A program made the translations under genes and the position numbers. Shown piece after piece: positions 10,125 to 22,470 of a stretch of 64,000 nt of DNA; the stretch's first letter is position 1; the number at the start of each line of letters is the position of its first letter. The DNA comes from Neopusillimonas maritima (GTDB lineage Bacteria > Pseudomonadota > Gammaproteobacteria > Burkholderiales > Burkholderiaceae_B), in contig NZ_NQOU01000001.1 of the NCBI RefSeq assembly GCF_003576595.1, forward strand, positions 436,337 to 500,336. Reading direction: 5' to 3'. The notes under the pieces are model-generated. The model had not been told where the DNA came from and did not search any database. It saw nothing but the letters and a program-made list of their open reading frames with translations.

Positions 10125-10319
10125 ATGAACAAACTACACAGCGATATCCGTCTTACCGATGAACTTGAGCGCCAACTGATGCAAGCCGCCATTGAGGAGC
10201 AAAACCGCTTCCGCCCCGGCCGTGCACTGAAAAAGCTGTTCACCAAGCTGGGTGGTAATGTTAACAAGGCAACGACGGTAAATGTTGCTCCTAGCCGCAA
10301 CGTTGAATCGGCTGCTTAA
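10125..10319 (+). CDS. 64-residue hypothetical protein with its own promoter and terminator
   Basis: I do not recognise a named family. The protein is small and basic (MNKLHSDIRLTDELERQLM at the start), with a helix-forming first half rich in Glu, Gln and Arg (about residues 8-42, ending FRPGRALKKLFTKLGG) and a flexible Asn/Val/Thr/Ala tail. There is no signal peptide or membrane segment. AGAGAGG a few bases upstream is a ribosome binding site. It is clearly a real transcription unit: a near-consensus promoter with operator-like palindromes in front and a strong terminator behind. A nucleic-acid or protein-binding regulator is possible but not shown. Confidence 0.72.
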   Translation: MNKLHSDIRLTDELERQLMQAAIEEQNRFRPGRALKKLFTKLGGNVNKATTVNVAPSRNVESAA

Positions 10320-10368
10320 TTAGGCCCCAACGTATTGCAAGAACCCGCTGCGAAACGAAGCAGGTTCC

Positions 10369-10394
10369 AAAAAGCCGCGCAAGCGGCTTTTTTT
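10369..10394 (+). terminator. intrinsic terminator after the 64-residue gene
   Basis: AAAGCCGC and GCGGCTTT pair around a four-base GCAA loop and are followed by a T run. A second imperfect hairpin (GAACCCGCT with AGCAGGTTC, about 10341-10367) lies between the stop codon and this terminator. Confidence 0.88.
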
Positions 10395-10516
10395 ATAACT
10401 TAACAACACATTCCAGGCAATTTATTGGGTGATAATGACGTTTTCCTGAACGTTTGAACTACTTATTTAGTTGCGCAATGCAAAAAACATCCCGCGAATC
10501 ACACTACCCCAATAGC

Positions 10517-10993
10517 ATGAACACGCCCAGTCGTTGGCGCCGTTTTTCCAGCATGATGTACGAAGGCGTGTTGCTTTTTGCCGTGGTTTTTCTGGCCAGT
10601 TATCTATTCGACACGTTAACCCAGAGCCGAAGCGGGCTTATGTTCCGGCACGAAAGACAAGTCGCGCTTTTTCTCGCTATCGGTATTTACTTTGTATTGT
10701 CTTGGAAATACAAAGGCCAGACCTTGCCGATGAAAACCTGGAATATCCGCCTAATCGACAAAAACGGCCTGCCTCCTACCGTCGGACGATTGATACTCCG
10801 TTATGTTTTGGCCTGGCCAATTCCCCTTATTGCAATCCTTCTTATTCAAGGGCTAAGCCGCATTACCGGCTACCCCTCCACCGATCTACTGATTGTATTT
10901 GCACCTTTTACCCTTTTCATCTGGACGTGGTTCGACCCGGACCGCCAGTTCCTTCACGATCGAATACTTGGAACACGTCTTATATCAGTGTAA
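10517..10993 (+). CDS. RDD family membrane protein
   Basis: A 158-residue inner-membrane protein with three or four hydrophobic segments. It has the RDD-family layout: a short cytoplasmic start RWRRFSSMMYEG, a first helix, then GQTLPMKTWNIRLIDKNG between helices and a C-terminal FDPDRQFLHDRILGTRLI, the segment that carries the conserved Asp and Arg. Function of the family is unclear; some act in ion exchange or quality control. The start at 10517 matches the conserved N-terminus; ATGs at 10478 and further upstream would add residues unlike the family. It is preceded by a terminator, so it has its own promoter. Confidence 0.82.
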   Translation: MNTPSRWRRFSSMMYEGVLLFAVVFLASYLFDTLTQSRSGLMFRHERQVALFLAIGIYFVLSWKYKGQTLPMKTWNIRLIDKNGLPPTVGRLILRYVLAWPIPLIAILLIQGLSRITGYPSTDLLIVFAPFTLFIWTWFDPDRQFLHDRILGTRLISV

Positions 10994-11114
10994 ACCCTAG
11001 CCTTTGAGGCTTTGTAACAATAAATCGTTGCATAGATAGCCTGCTTCGTTCATGCTTGCACCGGTAACACAGCTACCGCGCCAATAGTGCGCGCCGTTGA
11101 TTTATCGGACACCT

Positions 11115-12488
11115 ATGAACGACCAGTATCCGGAGCTGTACTCATCATTCCGTTGGCTTGTTCCATCACAGTTTAATATTGCGCAATATTGCCTTTTGCG
11201 ATGGGCATCCAACACCCTGGAAGGGCGTCGCCCAGCGGTATTTGCCGAAAACGAGTTCGGCGAGACAACCGTGCGTACTTTTGGCCAACTGGCCGAAACC
11301 ACGGGCAAACTGGCTAATGGCCTGCTGAAAATGGGTATCGGCCGCGGTGACCGGGTTGCAGTGGCCATGGGCCAATCACCCGAATACATTACCGCCTGCA
11401 TGGCAATTCTTGCAGTTGGTGCAATTGTTGTACCGATTCCCGCTATTCTTAACGCCAAACAGGTCACCGAGCGTCTGAGTCACGCCCAGGTCCGGGCTGC
11501 CATCATAGATATGCCTCATGCACCCGGCATCCTTCAAGCATATGGTCAGTATCCAGGACTCAGCCAGATTATCAGTTTCGGTTTCCAGCACGAGTTAACA
11601 CTATCGTGGAGCAGCCTCCTGGCCCGTCAGAACAGCGACTTGCACGTCGCCCCCACGCTCTCCTCAAGCCCCGCCTTTTTGCTCTATCCCATCGGCCCCA
11701 CACCCACCCTGAAGGGGGTTGTTTTACCGCATAGCGCATTAATTGGCGTCTTGCCCGGGTTCGTCGCATCGCAGAATTGGTTTCCGCAGTCCAAAGATAT
11801 TTTCTGGACGCAACACTACTGGACCCATACCGACGGTCTTTTAGGGGGGTTGCTGCCCTGCCTGTATTTCGGTCGCCCGATTGTCGCCCTTGACGGCCAT
11901 TTGTCCACCCGACAAACCATTGAATGTCTGCATAAATACAAAGTAACTAATGTTAGCCTGCCTTATTCATCTTTACGGGCCGTCATGGAAGAGCCTAATG
12001 TCGATTTCAGCGGTCTGTCGGTACGGGCCATTATGTCAACAGGCGAACACCCCTCTGAACAAGTCCATGAATGGTGTAAAAGTATGCTGGGGTTAACGCC
12101 AAATCATGTATACGGGCAAACCGAAGCGCCTTATATTATCGGCCATAGCCATGTTCGCTGGCCCGCGCGCCCAGGCAGTATAGGCAAAGCTTTTCCAGGC
12201 CATTTGGTCACCGTACTCGACGACGCCGGGCGCCCGTGTCCGGCCGGCGTCAGCGGGCAAATAGCCGTCAACCGATACGACATCCATGGTTTTCCCGATC
12301 CGGCATTATTTCTGGGTTACTGGCAAGATGACACATCGACCCAGCAAACATTTCTACGCGACTGGTATCTTACGGGCGAATGCGCGAGTATCGATCGCGA
12401 TGGGTATTTCTGGTATGTTGGGCATCACTCAACCAATGACAGCCAGGTAACTGCCCAGAGCAATGGTTCGGTATCATTAAGCCTTTGA
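11115..12488 (+). CDS. degenerate, C-terminally short adenylate-forming (acyl-CoA synthetase-like) protein
   Basis: A 457-residue protein of the AMP-binding enzyme fold. The N-terminal region (RPAVFAENEFGETTVRTFGQLAETTGKLANGL, read in parts) and the motif YGQTEAP near residue 340 are family features. The phosphate-binding loop, usually YTSGTTGxPKG, is reduced to YPIGPTPTLKG; the TGD of motif A7 is TGE; the GRxDD of motif A8 is GHHSTND; and the protein stops about 20 residues later, so the mobile C-terminal domain with the catalytic lysine (about 110 residues) is missing. It is probably not an active ligase. The reading frame is intact, so it may be a pseudoenzyme rather than a pseudogene. ATG 11115 was chosen over a TTG at 11097. 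Confidence 0.75.
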   Translation: MNDQYPELYSSFRWLVPSQFNIAQYCLLRWASNTLEGRRPAVFAENEFGETTVRTFGQLAETTGKLANGLLKMGIGRGDRVAVAMGQSPEYITACMAILAVGAIVVPIPAILNAKQVTERLSHAQVRAAIIDMPHAPGILQAYGQYPGLSQIISFGFQHELTLSWSSLLARQNSDLHVAPTLSSSPAFLLYPIGPTPTLKGVVLPHSALIGVLPGFVASQNWFPQSKDIFWTQHYWTHTDGLLGGLLPCLYFGRPIVALDGHLSTRQTIECLHKYKVTNVSLPYSSLRAVMEEPNVDFSGLSVRAIMSTGEHPSEQVHEWCKSMLGLTPNHVYGQTEAPYIIGHSHVRWPARPGSIGKAFPGHLVTVLDDAGRPCPAGVSGQIAVNRYDIHGFPDPALFLGYWQDDTSTQQTFLRDWYLTGECASIDRDGYFWYVGHHSTNDSQVTAQSNGSVSLSL

Positions 12489-12510
12489 CACCTTTTCCAT
12501 TGTTGTAACC

Positions 12511-13032
12511 ATGCCTATCTACCAATTCAAAAACCTGACACCCAACATTGACCCGGACACGTTCATTTTCGACAGCGCCGATATCATCGGCGACGTTCAC
12601 CTGGCCGCCGGCGTCAGCATCTGGTCGAACGTTGCCATTCGCGGCGACAATGCCCGCATTACCATTGGCGAGGGAAGCAATGTCCAGGAAAGCAGCGTAC
12701 TGCACGTTGATGAAGGCGTCCCCCTGAATATCGGGCGCCGTGTTACGGTCGGGCATCAAGCCATGTTGCACGGCTGCACAATACAAGATGGGGCGCTTAT
12801 CGGCATGCAGGCCATCGTATTGAACCATGCTGTTGTGGGGCGAAACTGCCTGATTGGCGCCGGCGCTATTATTCCAGAAGGCCGCGAAATTCCCGATGGC
12901 TCACTGGTTGTGGGTGTCGGGAAAATCCTACGCCAACTGAGCGACGAAGAAATCCAGACAATGCATGCCAACACGCAGCACTATATCGATCGCGGCCATG
13001 AGTACAAGCGCGATCTGGTCAGGCTGGCGTAA
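12511..13032 (+). CDS. gamma-class carbonic anhydrase family protein (left-handed beta helix)
   Basis: A 173-residue hexapeptide-repeat protein. Repeats of the type IxIGxGxNVQ run from about residue 20 to 140. Three histidines, in SVLHVDEG and VGHQAMLHGC, sit at the metal-ligand positions of gamma carbonic anhydrases. The bacterial YrdA/PaaY group binds zinc or acts as a thioesterase-like protein, so the true activity is open. It starts 22 bases behind the degenerate synthetase gene and is followed 37 bases later by hslO. Confidence 0.88.
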   Translation: MPIYQFKNLTPNIDPDTFIFDSADIIGDVHLAAGVSIWSNVAIRGDNARITIGEGSNVQESSVLHVDEGVPLNIGRRVTVGHQAMLHGCTIQDGALIGMQAIVLNHAVVGRNCLIGAGAIIPEGREIPDGSLVVGVGKILRQLSDEEIQTMHANTQHYIDRGHEYKRDLVRLA

Positions 13033-13069
13033 AGCCTGCTCAACGCCCCAATAAGCTAAAATGGTCGGC

Positions 13070-13984
13070 ATGAGCGACCTTCTTAAAAAATACCTGTTTC
13101 AAGACAACAGCACCCGCATTCAGGCGGTTCGGTTAACCCAGGCCTGGCAAACCGGCATGGCCCATCAGCATCTGCCCGATTGCGTTCGTAACTTATTGGG
13201 CGAGCTCATGTCGGCGGCCGTCTTATTGGCATCGAACATCAAGTTCAATGGGTCGCTGGTACTGCAATTACAGGGCGACGGCCCTGTTTCGCTCATCGTC
13301 GTCGAGTGCAACGCCGATCTCACAATTCGGGCGACGGCCACATTGCGTGAAGGGGCCGAGATCCCCGACAATGGATCACTGCAAAGTTTGTTGAACACCC
13401 AAGGTGAGGGGCGTTTCAGCGTTATTTTGGATCCAGACAAGAACACAACCGACTTGCAACCTTACCAAGGAATTGTGCCGCTTGAAGGCGAAACCGTTGC
13501 ACAAGTGCTCGAACACTATATGCAACACTCCGAGCAGCTTGACACCCGCCTGTGGCTGGCTGCCGACGAAAACAGCAGTAGTGGCTTGCTGTTGCAAAAA
13601 CTGCCCGATCACGGAGGCCACGCAGATACCTCATCAGAAGAGTCATGGAACCGCGCGGTTACGCTGGCCGATACCTTAAAACCCGAAGAGCTGCGCGAAC
13701 TGGGTGTCGACACAATAATCAAACGTCTCTTCTGGGAAGAAACGTTACTGACTTTTGAACCGCAATCAATACGGTGGCATTGCCCTTGTACCCGTGAACG
13801 GGTCGGCAATATGCTGCGTATGCTTGGGCGTGATGAAGTGGAAAGTATTCTGACTGAGCGTGAGACGGTCGACGTTTCGTGCAATTTTTGCGGGAAACCC
13901 TATCAATTCGATGCGGTTGATTGCGCAAGCTTGTTTACACACAATCCCGACAGCGCTCATGCGCACCCTCGCTCAATTCATTAA
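13070..13984 (+). CDS. hslO: redox-regulated chaperone Hsp33
   Basis: A 304-residue cytoplasmic chaperone that holds unfolded proteins after oxidation. The C-terminal redox switch is visible as HCPCTRERV and, about 30 residues later, SCNFCGKPYQF: the CxC and CxxC zinc ligands. The N-terminal substrate-binding domain begins LKKYLFQDNSTRIQAVRL. MSDLLKKY at 13070 is the conserved start; an ATG at 13061 is three codons earlier. Length agrees with the family (about 290-310). Confidence 0.94.
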   Translation: MSDLLKKYLFQDNSTRIQAVRLTQAWQTGMAHQHLPDCVRNLLGELMSAAVLLASNIKFNGSLVLQLQGDGPVSLIVVECNADLTIRATATLREGAEIPDNGSLQSLLNTQGEGRFSVILDPDKNTTDLQPYQGIVPLEGETVAQVLEHYMQHSEQLDTRLWLAADENSSSGLLLQKLPDHGGHADTSSEESWNRAVTLADTLKPEELRELGVDTIIKRLFWEETLLTFEPQSIRWHCPCTRERVGNMLRMLGRDEVESILTERETVDVSCNFCGKPYQFDAVDCASLFTHNPDSAHAHPRSIH

Positions 13985-14042
13985 ACGCCTACCGTAGAAG
14001 TCGCAATCGACAAACGATCTCGGGCAAAGCCAAAATAAGGGT

Positions 14043-15041
14043 ATGACAAAAATCAACCCGGCTGTGGCCACACCTTCAAGTCGATGCCTCCCGAAAACAA
14101 CTGGCAGTGCCGTGTTACACCGCGCATACGCGCAATATGAAAAAGGCGCAAGCATGGTTGAATTTTCGCTCATTACGTTACCCATGATCCTCGCCGGGGT
14201 TGGCGCAGTCGAACTAACACATTGGATTTACACACGTCAGGCTGTCGGGGCGGCACTTATCAGCGCCGCCAAAGCGGGCAGCATCCACCACGCTCATCCC
14301 TCTGCCATGGCCCTCGCCTTCAAACAAAGCACGCTTCCCTTGCATGGGAATAGGCCAAGTACGGAAGCGTCTCCCTGGCATATTCAGATTCGTTCGCCAT
14401 CGGTCGCCGTGTTCAGCGACTTCCCGGCAAACTTGCCCGGCAACACGCTCAATTACCGGGCTATCCGCAATAGTTATCAACGTGAACAACACTTGAAGGC
14501 CATGGAAAACGGCTGGGGAGACGGTATCGGTCCGAAATCAGGCGAAACCATTTTTCAGGCCAATACCTTATCGTTGTTGCTAACCTATCAATACACGCCG
14601 CTGGTGCCGGGCTTATCTGCTCTAGCGCCGGGCCCACTTATTATTCGTCGGGAAGCACAGGTAGTAATGCAATCCAACCCCATACTCTGGCCGGACACCA
14701 TCCATACACGGGTTAGCCGCAAACCCTGGCAAGGGACCTCACCGGAAATAAACGCTGAAACCAAGCTGGAAACAGCCCCGCATACCCCGCAACACAAACC
14801 AATTGAAGGCTTTCCAGAAACCAACCCCAACGCCCCGAACACCAATAATGGGCCCATTGAGCCTGAGCCCGATTCAGACCTAAGCTGCGTCAACGGGGAG
14901 CTGTATCGGAACGCAAAATACGCACAAAAACGTCACCCTCTTTCACCATACCCAATTCCGACCGCGCACGCTCTTCAACAGCCGTCGTTCCGGCGCGCAA
15001 ATCATGCACCTCGGCTGCCAAAGCGTTGTTACGCATCGTGA
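14043..15041 (+). CDS. TadE-like pilus-assembly protein with long C-terminal extension, overlapping ftsB
   Basis: A 332-residue protein. Residues about 32-75 (EKGASMVEFSLITLPMILAG and then a helix) match the TadE/TadG pseudopilin-like domain: a short basic leader, a Glu five residues into a hydrophobic helix, then a periplasmic domain. TadE proteins are minor components of Flp/Tad pili, but no other tad gene is near. After about residue 210 the sequence becomes Pro/Asn/Glu-rich and low-complexity, and the last 50 codons are read antisense through ftsB (152 bases of overlap). The extension may be a result of stop-codon loss. It lies 58 bases behind hslO. Confidence 0.68.
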   Translation: MTKINPAVATPSSRCLPKTTGSAVLHRAYAQYEKGASMVEFSLITLPMILAGVGAVELTHWIYTRQAVGAALISAAKAGSIHHAHPSAMALAFKQSTLPLHGNRPSTEASPWHIQIRSPSVAVFSDFPANLPGNTLNYRAIRNSYQREQHLKAMENGWGDGIGPKSGETIFQANTLSLLLTYQYTPLVPGLSALAPGPLIIRREAQVVMQSNPILWPDTIHTRVSRKPWQGTSPEINAETKLETAPHTPQHKPIEGFPETNPNAPNTNNGPIEPEPDSDLSCVNGELYRNAKYAQKRHPLSPYPIPTAHALQQPSFRRANHAPRLPKRCYAS

Positions 15042-15177
15042 GGGCTTCGTTTTCGGCTTGCTGCTCGGCCACTCTGGCCTCAAGTTCCGCCACCCGGCTC
15101 CAACTGTCTTTACCCCACCACAACGGATATTGAATCGCCAGGGTCAGTATCACCAGCACCAGCAGAAGCAATCGCAT
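14890..15177 (-). CDS. ftsB: cell division protein FtsB
   Basis: A 95-residue bitopic membrane protein: a hydrophobic helix at residues 2-20 (LLLLVLVILTLAIQYPLWWG), then a leucine-zipper-like coiled coil (VAELEARVAEQQAENEAL) and a short periplasmic tail with ARSELGMVKEGDVF, all typical of FtsB. It joins FtsL and FtsQ in the divisome and signals septal wall synthesis. AGGGAGCGGG precedes the ATG. Its place behind eno is the standard order. Its 3' half is overlapped on the opposite strand by the TadE-like gene. Confidence 0.93.
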   Translation of the reverse strand: MRLLLLVLVILTLAIQYPLWWGKDSWSRVAELEARVAEQQAENEALTMRNNALAAEVHDLRAGTTAVEERARSELGMVKEGDVFVRILRSDTAPR

Positions 15178-15192
15178 GCCCGCTCCCTGTCA

Positions 15193-15211
15193 GCCCCCGG
15201 GGTTCGGGGGC
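15193..15211 (-). promoter_or_regulatory. GC-rich hairpin between eno and ftsB
   Basis: GCCCCCG and CGGGGGC form a perfect seven-base stem with a five-base loop in the 45 bases between the eno stop and the ftsB start. No T run follows, so it is not a standard terminator; it may set mRNA processing or stability and so the ratio of abundant enolase to scarce FtsB. Confidence 0.45.
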
Positions 15212-15222
15212 ATACCTGTTGT

Positions 15223-16548
<1,326 letters not shown>

Positions 16549-16586
16549 TTAGAAAAGCATTGTACTGCGATGCCCGGCTATGCCCA

Positions 16587-17963
16587 TTACCTTCGCTCGT
16601 GATGCGTCAAGTCTACTTTTTCAAGATGCTCAACGGCTCTCACACGCCAGCCCAGCTCGTCTTTAATACGACAACGTAAGGCGTCCGCCGCCTCGGGTTC
16701 GCCATGCACCAGGAAAGTATGCGAAGGCGCCTGGCGAAAACCACCTAACCAACGCAGAATTTCATTCGCATCGGCATGGGCGGAAAGCATAGAAAGATTA
16801 TCGAGCTCGGCTTTCACCGGAATATACTCACCGTGAATTTTAATTGTTTGAGCCCCAGCCAGCATTTTAGCGCCGCGCGTTCCGGCCGCCTGATAACCGG
16901 CGAACAAAACTGACGAACGGGGGTCGGGTGCATAGCGTTTCAAATGATGAATAACGCGCCCCCCCGTCGCCATTCCACTTGCCGAAATAATAATTTTCGG
17001 CATCACTGACGTATCCAAAGCCTTGGACTCTTCCACACTTTCAATACGGGTTGCCACGGCATTAACATCGCGCACTTGTGCTTTAGTTAATTTCTGTTCG
17101 CCCGGATAGTCGCAATGAATTTCCTGAGCCCTGACCGACATGGGGCTGTCGAGATAAATAGGCATGTTCTGCGGCAACCGGTTTTGCGAGCGCAAACGAT
17201 GCAAATAATAAAGCAGCAGTTGCACTCGCCCGACTGCAAACGCAGGAATTACAACCGTCCCGCCCCGTTCTGCAGTGCGCACTATCAACGCTTCCAAAAC
17301 GCTCTCTGGCGGGCTTGTATCGTGGGAGCGATCACCGTACGTGGACTCCAAAACCAGATAATCGGCTTGCTCGATAAGATCGGGATCAGGCATAACCGGA
17401 TCGTTATAACGACCCAAGTCACCGGAAAATACCAGGGTACGGCCATCCCACTTCACTTCCACAATGGACGCGCCCAATATGTGTCCGGCCCGATGCAGCT
17501 TGATCTTTATATTTCCGGCTATCGGGTGAAACGAACCACGCTCAAGAGGCTGAAACAAGTCAATGGCACGTTGCGCGTCCTTTCTTGTGTAAAGCGGCAG
17601 GGCCGGCTCATGAGAAGACAGTTTATGCCTGTTGGCGAACTCGGCGTCGGACTCCTGAATGTGTGCACTGTCGAGCAGCAGCACCTCGGCCAGCTCCAGC
17701 GTGGCCGGTGACGCATAAATTGGCCCTTTGAACCCATCGCGCACCAGGCGTGGCAAATAACCGGAGTGATCAAGATGTGCATGAGTTAGCACAACCGCAT
17801 CGATGGCGGCTGGGTTAACCGGGAAAGGAGCCCAATTGCGTTGACGTAAAAACTTCAACCCCTGAAACAGTCCGCAATCGACCAGGACACGTTTACCGCC
17901 GGATTCGAGCAAATGACGCGAGCCGGTAACAGTGCCTGCCGCCCCAAGGAACGATAATTCCAT
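16587..17963 (-). CDS. MBL-fold beta-CASP ribonuclease-like hydrolase
   Basis: A 458-residue protein with the metallo-beta-lactamase motif THAHLDHSG near residue 55, a further HRAGHILGAS and SGDLGR for metal binding, and the beta-CASP region that ends in SGMATGGRVIHHL and LFAGYQAAGTRG. This is the bacterial group related to the CPSF73 nucleases and to the Thermus TTHA0252 RNase. RNA cleavage is inferred from the family. ATG 17963 is the conserved start (MELSFLGAAGTVTGS); a TTG at 17987 is less likely. It is inserted between kdsA and eno, which are usually neighbours. Confidence 0.88.
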   Translation of the reverse strand: MELSFLGAAGTVTGSRHLLESGGKRVLVDCGLFQGLKFLRQRNWAPFPVNPAAIDAVVLTHAHLDHSGYLPRLVRDGFKGPIYASPATLELAEVLLLDSAHIQESDAEFANRHKLSSHEPALPLYTRKDAQRAIDLFQPLERGSFHPIAGNIKIKLHRAGHILGASIVEVKWDGRTLVFSGDLGRYNDPVMPDPDLIEQADYLVLESTYGDRSHDTSPPESVLEALIVRTAERGGTVVIPAFAVGRVQLLLYYLHRLRSQNRLPQNMPIYLDSPMSVRAQEIHCDYPGEQKLTKAQVRDVNAVATRIESVEESKALDTSVMPKIIISASGMATGGRVIHHLKRYAPDPRSSVLFAGYQAAGTRGAKMLAGAQTIKIHGEYIPVKAELDNLSMLSAHADANEILRWLGGFRQAPSHTFLVHGEPEAADALRCRIKDELGWRVRAVEHLEKVDLTHHERR

Positions 17964-17983
17964 AGCCTTTCCGCCTAATAGGG

Positions 17984-20493
<2,510 letters not shown>

Positions 20494-20555
20494 TCAGCAC
20501 CCGGGATCACCAGGCGGTAGCGGGAAATTGAAATTATAGCCGACACACCCCAACC

Positions 20556-22349
20556 TTACAGGGGCTCGGTACGAGTGATCAACCAATTCTTGGCTGCGCC
20601 GCTCACATGCGGCAATAAACGTTGCCGTACTTGCCCATGATAATGGTTCAACCACTGTCTGTCGGTATCCGTCATGAGTGTGGGCTCAATGCAACGTGTA
20701 TCAATCGGGCACAGCGTAAGCGTTTCAAACTGCAGGAAATCACCAAAATCAGTTTGTCGGGCCGGTTGGCAGGCAATTAAATTCTCGATACGAATGCCCC
20801 ATTGGCCCGGACGATACAACCCCGGTTCATTTGACGTCACCATACCCACCTGCATGGGCACGGCGCGTGGAGCGCGATAGGAAATGGATTGCGGCCCCTC
20901 ATGCACATTCAGGAAGTACCCCACACCATGCCCCGTACCGTGGCCAAACTCCAACCCTGACTGCCAAAGAGGCATGCGTGCAAGCACATCGAGCGTCGAG
21001 CCGGCCACCCCTTTCGGAAACACCGCCTGAGACAAAGCAATCATCCCTTTAAGCACTAAAGTGTAATCATGTTTCTGGGATGCGCTGAGCGTGCCGATGG
21101 GAACAACCCGGGTGATATCTGTTGTACCTCCCAGGTACTGCCCTCCCGAGTCGATCAGCAGCAAGCCATCCCCCTCTATCCAGGCGTGAGACTGCTCAGT
21201 AGCCTGATAGTGCGGCATGGCGCCATTGGCGTTAAACGCAGCAATCGTGGAAAAGCTGGGGCAGACGAAATGCGGCCGACGGGCACGCGCGGCGGTAATG
21301 CGCTCATCCACCATGAGCTCAGACACTCTTTCCTTCCCAACGTGTTCTTCGAACCAGGCAAAAAACTCACACAACGCCGCACCATCCATTTCCATGGTCT
21401 CGCGAATGTGGGCCAGTTCCGCTTCGGTCTTGCATGCCTTCATTATTTGCGAAGGATTGTCAGCCTCGCATTGTTTAACAAACGCTGCCGACGACAAGAG
21501 CCCCGCCGTCGTTCGAGCCGGATCGAACAACAAAGTATCCGACTCCGGCAAGCAGGCAAGTACACCGGCCAAAGCGTCGTAAGACTCCAGCACAATGCCA
21601 TCCATCTCAAGATCACGTCGCAATTCATCCGCAATTTTGGATTGGTCGATAAAAAGACGGGCGTCGTGCTCCCCAATTAAGAAATGACTGAGAAAAACCG
21701 GGTTATAAGCCACATCCTGCCCACGCAGATTCAATATCCAGGCAATATCGTCGAGCGACGACAACCAATGCCACTGCGCTTTCTTTTCGCTCATTTCCTT
21801 GCGAACCGCCGCCAGCTTGTCGGCACGACTTCGACCCGCAAAGTGTGATGCGTGAGCATAAACCGGCGCATACGGCAACGCAGGGCGATCCGCCCAAACC
21901 TCGCCCGGCAAATCGAGATCGGTTTGCAGACGAATCGCTGAACCAGACAAGACCTGCAACCACTGCCGATGAGCGGCAACGCTGAGCGTATCACCATCGA
22001 CGGCCACGCAGTCTCCGGCCGCCAGATTCAAAACGAGCCAATCTGGAGGCGACGGCACACCCTCTTGCCCGGCCCGCATAAGCTCAATGTCAGTACCGGC
22101 AAGATCAACAATCGCTTGCTCCCAATAGCGGCTGTCGGTCCATAATCCCGCAAACTCGGGCGTTACCAGCAGTGTGCCGGCCGACCCCTGAAATCCACTT
22201 AACCAGGCACGAGCCTGCCAATGCTCGGGCAGGTACTCAGACAAATGCGGATCGGCCGAGAGAACCACACAAGCCTTCACCCCCCGGGAAAACATCAATT
22301 CACGCAAGTGCTGAATCCGCTTTTTGATGACAAATTGAGTTTCAGACAT
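20556..22349 (-). CDS. M24 family aminopeptidase P (Xaa-Pro aminopeptidase)
   Basis: A 597-residue cytoplasmic metallopeptidase of the long three-domain type that is similar to eukaryotic cytosolic aminopeptidase P. Two creatinase-like N-terminal domains precede the catalytic pita-bread domain, whose metal ligands are visible in order: LIDSGG (Asp), GTTDITR (Asp), GHGTGHGVG (His), SNEPG (Glu) and IRIENL (Glu). It removes N-terminal residues that precede proline. It is divergent from the ETF-QO gene and is the last gene upstream of pyrG, 68 bases away, probably as a separate unit. Confidence 0.92.
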   Translation of the reverse strand: MSETQFVIKKRIQHLRELMFSRGVKACVVLSADPHLSEYLPEHWQARAWLSGFQGSAGTLLVTPEFAGLWTDSRYWEQAIVDLAGTDIELMRAGQEGVPSPPDWLVLNLAAGDCVAVDGDTLSVAAHRQWLQVLSGSAIRLQTDLDLPGEVWADRPALPYAPVYAHASHFAGRSRADKLAAVRKEMSEKKAQWHWLSSLDDIAWILNLRGQDVAYNPVFLSHFLIGEHDARLFIDQSKIADELRRDLEMDGIVLESYDALAGVLACLPESDTLLFDPARTTAGLLSSAAFVKQCEADNPSQIMKACKTEAELAHIRETMEMDGAALCEFFAWFEEHVGKERVSELMVDERITAARARRPHFVCPSFSTIAAFNANGAMPHYQATEQSHAWIEGDGLLLIDSGGQYLGGTTDITRVVPIGTLSASQKHDYTLVLKGMIALSQAVFPKGVAGSTLDVLARMPLWQSGLEFGHGTGHGVGYFLNVHEGPQSISYRAPRAVPMQVGMVTSNEPGLYRPGQWGIRIENLIACQPARQTDFGDFLQFETLTLCPIDTRCIEPTLMTDTDRQWLNHYHGQVRQRLLPHVSGAAKNWLITRTEPL

Positions 22350-22470
22350 TCACACCTTCTTGTTCGTCAAGCCGACCGTGCACACGCTTCAAACGCGCAG
22401 GCAGGCCATATCGGAAGTACAATGCACAAAGTATACGCCCACAGAAAACATATAACGGAGGTCAACATCC

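Noticed and set aside
10320-10400. Possible small RNA behind the 64-residue gene
   Set aside because: The two hairpins are explained by the end of the gene's mRNA and its terminator; no separate promoter is visible.
14043-15041. A Tad/Flp pilus locus
   Set aside because: Only one TadE-like gene is present, with hslO and ftsB as neighbours; no ATPase, secretin or prepilin gene.
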